Source: Lumbricus rubellus (Eukaryota; Annelida; Clitellata; Crassiclitellata; Lumbricidae). From it: a stretch of DNA of 64,000 nt. Below the pieces are notes generated by a model. That model saw only the letters and a program-made list of their open reading frames with translations, was not told where the DNA came from and ran no database searches. Both the position numbers and the translations under genes were made by a program. The DNA lies in contig OX243825.1 in the NCBI GenBank assembly GCA_945859605.1, forward strand, positions 22,024,824-22,088,823. The letters run 5' to 3'. Positions 35,664 to 44,344 of this stretch are shown in pieces (position 1 is the stretch's first letter; every line of letters begins with the position of its first letter).

Positions 35664-35738
35664 GTGCCAGTCCCAAACCTGGAGAGAGGAGGAGGGCGAC
35701 ACTAATCATCCTTGATACGAAACAGTGTCGTTAAAAAT
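35664..35738 (+). repeat. Dispersed GGAGGAGGG repeat with inverted CGACACT
   Basis: AGTGCCAGTCCCAAACCTGG, GGAGGAGGGCGACACTAATCATCCTTGATACG, AACAGTGTCGTTAAAA. Best preserved copy together with 30763. Confidence 0.65.
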
Positions 35739-35739
35739 G

Positions 35740-37370
35740 GAATAAGTGATAATTATTTAGCCACTCCTCATTCGTGTTAGCGCGTGTGGCCTATACTTTC
35801 GTGATCTCCAACTACAGCACTGACGTGTACTTCAAGAGGCGCTATATAAAGAAGAGGCGCTATAAAAATTTATTGAAAAAGGTACAATTCAATACTTTCG
35901 AATGGCGTCCCCCGCCATCTTTCTTCCTCCACCACCATACTTCCTCTTTCACCGCCATATTTCCTCCTTCATTTTATGACTTTCTGAAAGTAGATCTGAG
36001 TAACCCGACCGCCAACAAACCCCTATCCAAACACTGACATAAATTACTATGATGACAGACAAGACAACAAACCCAGTCGCCCATCCGTCTCCCTGCTAAA
36101 CCCCCGATACCCCACAAGGGACCCAATGCATCTCTTGATTCTCTTGTTCAAATACTGAAACCCATTGTTGGGTCTATAGAGAACGGGGTTTGATGCATGC
36201 AGTCTAAATGCGATTCCCAATTATTTTAACTATTTCCTCTGCACTCTTATGCACGATGGTAATGTCTACGGACTGCAGACACATCGTTGCCTGTTCAGAG
36301 ACAAGTGCCAATTGTCTAGTACAAATGAGCCGTGACTGAACGATACAGTTATAGATATATTTTTCTCTATATATAGTGCCGCTATAACAGTATAATGCTG
36401 AAGGAATCAGTTGAAGAGTGTATCAAGCGATTCTTAGATGAACTGTGTCAGGGCTGCATCATACATTTTCAGTGTGGCAACAGCTGAATAATTAGAGCGC
36501 ATTTAACATCGGTTGAAATCATCAATCTTGGGCATAACAAACGTATTCAATTAATAATAATCAGACTACCATCGACTCTCAAAATATCCTATTCCAATTG
36601 GCCACACTCTCGTAGGCCTAAGTGCCTTATTTATTTAAGAAATTGTTAAGCTTACATGAACTTTTTGTAATGTGGCACATTCAAATATCTCTTTGTTATT
36701 CTTATTCAGCTTTTCTGACGCCTTCAAGATCACTGCTGATGAATGACATGAATAGGTGATCTGCAAACGCGCTTATCCGCCACCATATCTCAGACGCTTG
36801 CTTCTTGGGTTTCGACCGTGCCTCGTTGGGACTGCTGTCAACGCAGCCTAATCACCACCATCATCATCATCACCCTCTCCTGTTGCTGGGGTCTACACTG
36901 AATTTGGCTGCAGTCCAACATATCTATAGGCGACTATTGCACCGAACGAAACTAATCGGATCTCGGAGTTTTAGCTAATCGTCAAATTATTCGTTTGGTG
37001 AGTCTATCTTTTGCATGTTAATACTCAATAATTAGGAACTGTGTCTTCGAGGTTTAAGCTAAATATAATAATTATGTGCCCCTCTTTTACTATAGAGTTC
37101 TGCCTGCAGCAATCCATGGCGAGCATTTCAGTTGAATTGCAAAATATATAACATATGCGATGTAACAGGAGGTTTTCTGTCTTAAGGGGCAGCGGTTGCC
37201 TCGTACATCTGTCAATTTCAAGGGATCCTTCAGCATGGGAAACCTTACAACACATGCTGTAGAGAACTACATGTATAAGCTTACTCCATGGATATCTCTT
37301 GTAAGCCTGTAATCTCAAAACTTTTATCGCTTCGTTGCTGCCACGTTTTTTCTCATGGAGAAAAGTCACA
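35740..37370. other. No gene seen
   Basis: A LINE-type tail fragment (GAGGCGCTATATAAAG / GAGGCGCTATAAAAATTT) is doubled at about 35837-35875. No exon was recognised in the remaining AT-rich sequence. Confidence 0.45.
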
Positions 37371-37374
37371 CTCC

Positions 37375-37500
37375 AATCTCCATTTTTGTCTGTCTGTGTG
37401 TGTCTGTCTGTCTGTGTGTGTCTCTGTGTGTGTCTGTCTGTGTATGTCTGTGTATGTCTGTGTCTGTCTGTCTGACTGTCTGTCTGTCTGTCTGTCTCTT
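37375..37500. repeat. (TCTG)n / (TGTC)n
   Basis: TGTCTGTCTGTGTG-type repeats. The Cys/Val/Leu ORFs are artefacts. Confidence 0.9.
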
Positions 37501-37854
37501 GTTATTTTTCCCTCGCTCTATGGTCTATTTACATATCTGCTTGCATGTGTCTTGCTGCATCTGTCTTTTTCACATTCTTGATCTCGATCTGTCCTCTTGA
37601 AAGCTCAGTAGAACACCCTCTATATTTCATCACAAAAAGTCATATCAACGCATCGTAAGGAAAGTAAGTCTATGCTCGGCTTGGTATACGAACCAAAGAA
37701 CGAGCTCTGTAGAAGCTGTTAGACTATGTGCATCGCATGCCTGAACGACATAGTAAGGACCTGCATTAATTTGTTAAGGTTCCTCCAGTTACATTATTTA
37801 AGCGGATTTATTTATACTTATTATTTGTACTTAAGACAGTTTTATTTAGCCGCG

Positions 37855-37915
37855 CTGAGGTTGGAAGCGCCTCTGAGTAGCCCCCTTGAAGAGGCGCTAT
37901 ATAAATGCATATAAC
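37855..37915 (+). repeat. LINE-type 3' hairpin tail
   Basis: GGAAGCGCCTCTGAGTAGCC, CCTTGAAGAGGCGCTATATA: AGCGCCTCT and AGAGGCGCT are exact complements, giving a 9-bp stem with a 15-nt loop. This is the cleanest copy of the tail shared by the LINE and SINE families here. Confidence 0.75.
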
Positions 37916-37989
37916 GAATGAATTATTATTAACCCTACAGACCCTACTCACGTATTCGTGTTTAACGATGCATGCTCTCATAAAAAATA

Positions 37990-38042
37990 TGATTAGTGAC
38001 GTCTTCCTCCTCCTTTATCCAGGTTTGGGTCTGGCACTGTCA
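37990..38042 (-). repeat. Dispersed GGAGGAGGG repeat, minus copy
   Basis: GACGTCTTCCTCCTCCTTTATCCAGG and TTTGGGTCTGGCACTG; it lies about 230 bp upstream of the protocadherin start. Confidence 0.55.
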
Positions 38043-38271
38043 GATGGAGAAGAGTGGCGGAGTTATAGACCTACTCAATGACCTCTGAGTGCTGAGTCCC
38101 TGGCATATAATAATTATGCACAAATAAACGAGTCGATTGATTAAATGATTGAATGATTGTTTGATTGTTGGTTGACTGAATGCTTGATTGATTTATTATT
38201 TCAGCATATATAGTCAATATCTTCTGCCAGCCCTCCGTCAACCTGTTGATCATTCCTACAAAAACTTCTCC

Positions 38272-41265
38272 ATGTTCTGTCGAGCAGTTATTGTTGCCAT
38301 CGTTTACGGTTTGGTGGCCACAAAGTCATTCGTCTCCTCGGCTGCAGCCTCCTTCGATAACAGATCCGGCAGCATACGCCTGGATTACCGAATGAAAGAG
38401 GAACTACCATCTGGAACCAGGATAGGAAACCTATCAGTCGATTCCGGTCTAACGGTGGAAGGAGGCCACTCCCAAGCTGGATCATACCGCTACTCCCTTC
38501 TCGCTTCCACCTTTCGTGACTACTTCGACGTCGACGCAATTGGTGGAATGCTGAAAACATCCGATGTGTCTTTCGACAGAGATGGTCTTTGTGGAAATCA
38601 AGAGGATTGTACAGCCACACTGAACGTATTCGTCGTCAAAGGACTGGGACAATTCCAACTGCTCAATGTAACGATTCAAGTGGAGGATCTCAATGACAAC
38701 AGTCCGCTCTTCCAGCCAGACAGACTGACGCTCTTCGTCTCCGAGGCAGCCCTTCCTGGAACGACCTTTCTCATCTCGGCTGCAAGTGACCCCGACCTGG
38801 GAGAGTTCAGCGTCAAGACCTACAGACTGGACGGTGATCGGAGTGGAGTCCTGCGGCTGGAGGCGACGTCGCCATCCGCGGCTGATGCCCGTCAACTCCG
38901 TCTCGTTCTACATGAGAAAATGGATAGAGAGACTGAAAGGGGTTTGAGACTTCGTATCACGGCCGTGGACGGAGGGACTCCGCCTAAGTCAGGAGTCCTA
39001 ACGGTGGACGTGGTTGTTCAGGACGCCAACGATAATTCCCCAGTGTTTCTGGAGAGTATCTACTCCATTGCAGTGGAAGAATCGAAGACCTTCAATGGTC
39101 CTTTGTTGCGAGTGTCAGCCACAGACCCGGACGAGGGCGATAACGGAAGAGTGGTGTACGACTTCGACAAAGTCACCTTGGCCAACTACGGATCGGACTT
39201 CGCCATAGGTAACATCACCGGAGAGATCTTCCTTCGACGTGTCCTTGACTTTGAGCGCCGGTCCTCCTATGAGCTCGTCGTTGTAGCCAGTGACTTGGGA
39301 CTCGGGTCCCTTCCGGGCACGGCCACAGTCGTCGTTACCGTCAAGGACGTTAACGATAACGCTCCCAAGATCTACATCCTGGGGGATAGTCTACATCCGA
39401 CGTCTGAAGATGCGAGGGATACAGATGGAAGGGAGGACACGGTCCACTGGGTCTCAGTTCCAGAGAATCAGTCATCCGGCGCCTTCATTGCGCAGATCTT
39501 CGTCACGGATCAAGACACCGGAAAAAACGGCGAGGTTATCTGTACCACCACCACCACCACCAGTTCAACCACCAGTTCAACCACCAGTTCGGATGACTTC
39601 CACCTGGAAAAGGAGGACGACTCTCTTCCAGGTCTCTTCAAACTGACCGCCTCCGTTCCACTCGACCGAGAATTGCGGTCAGAGTTGACCGTCACGCTTC
39701 AGTGCACCGACCGTGGAAATCCTCCTCTGGGGTCTCTGAAAACGATAACCGTTTCCCTGATCGACATAAACGATAACGAACCCCGCTTCACCGAGTCAGG
39801 GTACATCGCCGAGCTTCCTGAGGGTAGCGGAAGTGGGGTGTCTCTATTGACCGTGACGGCTGTTGATGCCGACCTTGGGGAAAACGGACGCATCACCTAC
39901 CACCTGATCGGAACCACCACCAGCGAATTAGTCATCGATAAAGACACAGGTGTCATACGCACTGGGATCAGTCCTGTGGACCGCGAGACTGTGGAGTATC
40001 TGGTTTTCTCAGTGTTAGCCACGGACCACGGAACCCCGAATCTCACAGCCTCCGTGATGGTCCGGGTAATGATAATCGACGTGAATGACGTGGCGCCACA
40101 ATTCTCTGAGACCAGTTACCATTTTATTTGCGTTGAAAACTTCCCACCGGGAACCCTGGTTGGAACTGTATACGCGATAGACATGGACCAACCCCCGTTC
40201 AATGTTTTTCTATTTTCTATCGCTGCAACGTCTGAGTTTGAATCCGCAAACATCCTAACAGACGACAAATTTGTTTCGCAAAAGAATCAACTCCACGTTA
40301 CGAACTCTTTTCAAACTTCTCGCAGTACAACACAATCGAGTGCTAGGTTCTCCAACTTCAATGAACTCCCTTTCGAAATCGACAAAACCCTCGGAAAGAT
40401 CAGCTTGACGAGAACCATGGATCGTGAGAGGCAAGCAACATTCTCATTTATCGTGGTAGCCACCGACGTTGAACCACCTTTCCTCAGCTCAAAGGTCCGG
40501 ATCACAATTCAGGTGATGGATGTGAACGACAACGTTCCCATCATACAATCGATCACACCGAAAAGAAATGTTTTCATCCCTCTCGACACTCCAGTTGGTT
40601 CGACCGTTCTTAGAGTCACCGCAACTGACGCAGATGAGGGACTTAACTCCAAACTCCACTACTCCATCGCTGATGGAAACGCCGGCGATCTCTTCCACAT
40701 CCATCCAGACCACGGGGTCGTTCGCCTCGCTGGAAATCCTCCCCCAACGACCTTCAACGAATCCTACCATCTCCTCGTGGTGGTCAGCGATGGCGGTCAA
40801 CCACCACTGACCGTCAACACAAGTGTCTCGTTGACGTTCAACTACGGCGCGTCAGAGCTGGACTCCATCGGGGCTGCGTTGCTCAGACACAACGAGACGG
40901 TCCTGCTTCTTGTTCTGGGCTCCACATCATGCGTTGTGGCAATCCTCATCATCGCCATCTCATACACGAAGCGACTACAGGCGGTGGAGACTCGAGGGAA
41001 GAAGCAGGCGAGGTACATTGACGTCTTGGGCTTCGGAGGCAATCAGTCTAGGACTGAATCGAGTGTCTGTCTGCAGACCCCGTCACCCGTTCTCAGTTCG
41101 GACAATGAGAGGAGTCGGAGTAGTTGTCTGGAGGAATGTGACACAAGAGAACTGACGTTTGAGGAGACGTCGAAAAGAGATTCTGCTCGGGGTTGTTGTA
41201 ACTACTCGGCAGACGAGGGAGCAGTGCAGTTGCGAAGAAAGGATGCAAAAGTGATGACCTCCGAA
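38272..41265 (+). CDS. Protocadherin exon 1: ectodomain, TM, start of tail
   Basis: 998 codons. Counting from this Met, EC1 covers roughly 34-145, EC2 147-258, EC3 259-365, EC4 392-504, EC5 508-609, EC6 612-756, EC7 762-857, membrane helix about 876-898. If the intron is not removed, ten more codons (ending VIIRDL) precede a stop at 41296-41298. An AATAAA at 41856-41861 could end such a transcript. Confidence 0.93.
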
Positions 41266-43676
41266 GTGAGTACTCGAGTTATAATTAGAGACCTGTAGAA
41301 AGTTTGAGCTGAGATTTGCACCATGTCAATTATCACTTGCACGAGACTATAAATTCGAATAGGTTTGATGTTGAAAAGATAAACGCTTGTTCTTTAATAG
41401 GCCTACATGCGCAGAATTTCCTATCTCCATAATTATGAGCCTTTTAAACTCGAATTCTTTTAAAATGTGAATCATCGTCATCGCCGTCATCATCATCATT
41501 ATCACAGGGCTGTTTTTAAGGAATTTTAGAACTGTACACCCCCTTCTTTCCTTTTTCATCCTCCATGGTAAATTACTCCCAATCGGACGACAATGACCTT
41601 TTTTGCTAGTTTGAGCACATAAGTGCTTCTGCAACTGCACAAATCCATTTAGAATTGCACACTTTGTGTACAACTGCACGTTAAAAAGCCCTGCATCATC
41701 ATCACTGTGCTGGCAGTAGCTTTCATTCTTGTGCTTGTTTATTGTTTAATACTCATCAGTTGCTGTCAATGGTTTCTCCTCAATTCAAACAGTGTCTGAT
41801 ACATCTCAACTTCCTTGACACGTGCTTGTGATGTTTTACTAAGAAGTCCAAACTGAATAAAGTAAAAACCATGCTTACCAAGTTCTGTCTACCATTAGAT
41901 TGAAATTCTAAGTAAAGGCGACTCGTGTGCTGTTCAAAACAGTACTGGATTTGGGAAGTTGTAGGCTAGAAGCACTCATATGCAGATAAAAATAGTAAAA
42001 AGTAGGGCTGTTGATTTAATCGCGTTAACGCGTGCGATTAACGCGTTAAAAAAGTTTGCGATTAAAAATTTTAACGCGTTAATCGCACGCGTTAATTATT
42101 ATCTGATTAAAATGGAATCAGAGGCAGAAAAACTCGTTTTAAACGGAAGGCTCATACTTAGAACTACGGTAGTGATACATTATTTGGCAAATATTCCAAA
42201 AATTTCAGTATTATCTTAGCAAATCTTTGCTCAATTATCACCTGCATGCGAACCATGCAAAACACGCGTTAAACGCTAACGATGAGCCGTCGACATCGGC
42301 CGCATCGCATCGTCCACTAAGGCTGTTTTTTTCACCCCGTCAGACTACATTGGTTGAACTCCAAGAGATGGCAAGACCAATGGATCCAGATTTCAAATGA
42401 TAAATGTTTACAGAAGGACAACTGAGACGCGGTTAAGCAAGAACCGCAACCTCTTGTGAAAAATTGTGACTAAATAATGAGGTTCAATATAGTAGACCTA
42501 CAATTGTTAATTAATAATCTGAGCATCCTCTGAACCGACCAATGAAAATAAACTGACTGGTCTGCATATACAATTGGCTGAATAAATAATTAATTTTGAT
42601 AGTCAGAAAACGGTTGTCTAGTTTTCACATTAAATTAAAGGTGACTGAACTGAAAAAATTAACGGATTTTGAGCAGTTGACTGATTTGAACAGTGTTTCA
42701 ATTCTGCCTGTCATACAAAACTGGTCAGTAAACTAAATGCAGAAATTCAATAGTCCAAAGCCAAAGGTTATTGAATATGTTTGCAATAGAAAGAATGCAT
42801 TCAGTCATTAAAATTTTATGTTTCAGGGGTCCTTAGAAAATAGCAGGATTAATATATTTGACGGAAATGTATTGCGATTAATTTGCCGTTAATTGCGATT
42901 AAAAAAATTAATCGCGCGATTAATTTCGACTAAAAATTTTAATCGAACAACAGCCCTAGTAAAAAGGTAGGCTATTTGACATTCGATTGGGAATAATTTA
43001 CCATGGTGGATAGGAAGGGAAAGGTGGCGTTGTGCAGTTCTAAAATTTCACTCGAAAGCCCTGGTCAAATTGTGAATATATTACTCGAGCCTCCGAGACT
43101 AAATCACCTTTGATGATTGAATTTTCTCTTTTGCAGCCTCGACAATTAATGCAACCGACGACGGACTCTGTCAAGTTTCACGATTCCTCGTCATCGATTG
43201 CACCAACGTTTCAACCGCCCTTCGAAAAATTTCCTGGTCAAACCGTCAGAGGGCAGGACCCTCCATCGTCCATGGTTCCTCCCTTTACCTCTTCCAGGAC
43301 TCCTGGAGCAGCGTCCACCACAACCTCAGCCGGAGTACCTCGTCCTAGGAGCGCGCCTGGAATCAGATCGAAATCTGGAGAAGACTTCCTCCATGACGGA
43401 ACTCCGAAACAACCTTCATCCCAAGGAGAATGTCTTCCACTTGCAACCACTCCAGCTGGTCCAGTTCATCCACGGCGATCCAACCATCTCGATCCAGTCA
43501 AATCATCGAGGACGTCCGTAGTCCATCCGGACAACGGGAAGGAAACGAACCACAGTGGAGTGAAGAATCCTTTCCACTATTCGAACGGTGGAACGACAAT
43601 CAATGGAAGCCTAAAATGGAATTCCAGTCGGAACAGTGGCACGCTGACATCGACTATTATTCCTTCGTGGGTGTGA
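38272..43676 (+). CDS. Protocadherin (seven cadherin repeats), two coding exons
   Basis: Calcium-dependent homophilic adhesion receptor of the plasma membrane. Coding exons 38272-41265 and 43137-43676 join in phase 0 (CCGAA|GTGAGT ... TTTTGCAG|CCT), about 1,177 residues. From the ATG: signal peptide (MFCRAVIVAIVYGLVATKSF), EC1 with the protocadherin Cys-x5-Cys loop (CGNQEDC), and EC2-EC7. Inter-repeat calcium motifs DLNDNSP, DANDNSP, DVNDNAP, DINDNEP, DVNDVAP and DVNDNVP close EC1 to EC6. Then come a membrane segment (VLLLVLGSTSCVVAILIIAI) and a KR-anchored cytoplasmic tail. The whole ectodomain in one exon is typical of protocadherins; seven repeats fit the delta-1 type. ATG 38272 is the first Met after an acceptor-like TTATTATTTCAG (ends 38204). 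Odd points: a Thr/Ser run inside EC4, an enlarged EC6, and N replaced by V in the EC5 motif. Neither CM1 nor CM2 tail motif is recognised. Confidence 0.92.
41856..41861 (+). terminator. AATAAA, possible intronic polyadenylation signal
   Basis: AATAAA 558 nt after the stop that a retained intron would use. It would yield a protocadherin isoform with a short tail. No transcript evidence. Confidence 0.3.
42003..42958. mobile_element. Non-autonomous hAT-like transposon in the protocadherin intron
   Basis: Starts TAGGGCTGTTG and ends CAACAGCCCTA, with a perfect 8-bp duplication GTAAAAAG on both sides (41995-42002, 42959-42966). Subterminal DNA is packed with repeated GCGATTAA / TTAATCGC and CGCGTTAA words on both strands, the usual hAT transposase-binding clusters. 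A 40-codon open stretch inside (..RLFFSPRQTTLVELQEMA..) may be a transposase scrap; otherwise no coding capacity. Confidence 0.9.
43137..43676 (+). CDS. Protocadherin exon 2: cytoplasmic tail
   Basis: 179 codons plus stop, starting after CTCTTTTGCAG. The frame set by exon 1 is open to 43676 and is Pro/Ser/Thr-rich (SSSIAPTFQPPFEKFPGQ, then STTTSAGVPRPRSAPG), as expected of a disordered adhesion-receptor tail. The +2 frame is also open at the end (43430-43696), with a Trp-rich acidic stretch (NEPQWSEESFPLFERWNDNQ) that looks more protein-like than the exon-1 frame (NPFHYSNGGTTINGSLK). A frameshift, assembly error or unnoticed short intron is therefore possible. The acceptor and phase are good; the exact C-terminus is less sure. 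Confidence 0.7.
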   Translation, partial: PRQLMQPTTDSVKFHDSSSSIAPTFQPPFEKFPGQTVRGQDPPSSMVPPFTSSRTPGAASTTTSAGVPRPRSAPGIRSKSGEDFLHDGTPKQPSSQGECLPLATTPAGPVHPRRSNHLDPVKSSRTSVVHPDNGKETNHSGVKNPFHYSNGGTTINGSLKWNSSRNSGTLTSTIIPSWV

Positions 43677-43691
43677 GGATTGAGGAGGAGG

Positions 43692-43936
43692 CATAGGCGT
43701 AGGGGACATTTCAGGAGTGGGGGGAGGGGCAACAATGAGACTTTTGCCCGAAATTTTTTGTCATCCGGCCGAAATCTTAAGAAAAATTCCAGTTACGTTT
43801 GCCCGAAAATTCTGACGACCTTTTTATTTATTTTTTATTTTATTTTTTAGTCAATCAGCCGAAATCTTCTGAAATTTCACGTCACGTTTGCCCGAAAATT
43901 CTGACGACACCTGGACCCCCGTCTCCTGCGCTTATG
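43692..43936. mobile_element. 245-bp hAT-like MITE just after the protocadherin stop
   Basis: Imperfect termini CATAGGCGTAGGGGAC and GTCTCCTGCGCTTATG, flanked by a perfect 8-bp GGAGGAGG (43684-43691, 43937-43944). Inside, GTTTGCCCGAAAATTCTGACGAC and GCCGAAATCTT each occur twice. It begins 16 bp past the stop codon, so it lies in the 3' UTR. Confidence 0.75.
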
Positions 43937-44049
43937 GGAGGAGGTCACGGTCTCACGATGACCTTCATTGATAGCAGACGGTCCTCAGAAGTTTTGTGCA
44001 GCGTGGTAGTCGATTGGCTTTGGTCCATCTCCAGACCAGAGCGCCTAGG

Positions 44050-44232
44050 GTTCAATATTGCCCTTTCTCCTTATGTTTGCTCTACACTTCTTTCTATAGT
44101 AGTAGTAGTCTCTCCTCTGCTCTGTCTCTTTTCAAAATCTGTTTCTTCTCGCGGGGCCTTGCGCACTGGGAGCGCCTCTGAACGGTTCACCCTACTAGAG
44201 GCGCTTCATAAATGTGTAAATACAATACAATA
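44050..44232 (+). mobile_element. LINE 3' end (same family as 17195-18140)
   Basis: From TTTCTCCTTATGTTTGCTCTACACTTC through CTGTTTCTTCTCGCGGGGCC, AGCGCCTCTGAACGG and CTAGAGGCGCTTCATAAATG to (ATACA)n it parallels 17970-18130. Only the last ~60 codons remain. It may include the protocadherin 3' UTR or lie beyond it. Confidence 0.8.
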
Positions 44233-44292
44233 ATTCAATTCCAGGCTATTATTAATGGCTTCCAGTATTTTCCAACATGTTATGGTTCTCAG

Positions 44293-44341
44293 GGCTGTTA
44301 ACGTCGCCCTCTTCCTGGACCCAGGCTTTGCACTGGCACTA
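44293..44341 (-). repeat. Dispersed GGAGGAGGG repeat, minus copy
   Basis: GTTAACGTCGCCCTCTTCCTGGACCCAGGCTTTGCACTGGCAC; complement of the GTGCCAGTCCCAAGCCTGG block. Confidence 0.5.
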
Positions 44342-44344
44342 CAA

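Larger units (their letters stand above)
41266..43136 (+). other. Protocadherin intron
   Basis: Canonical GTGAGT..TTTTGCAG ends. Mostly occupied by a hAT-like element (42003-42958). Near 41470-41700 a (CATCAT)n stretch and TGCACA-rich sequence occur. Confidence 0.8.

Noticed and set aside
39290..39646. 118-codon and other ORFs overlapping the protocadherin exon
   Set aside because: Shadow frames of a confidently identified coding exon.
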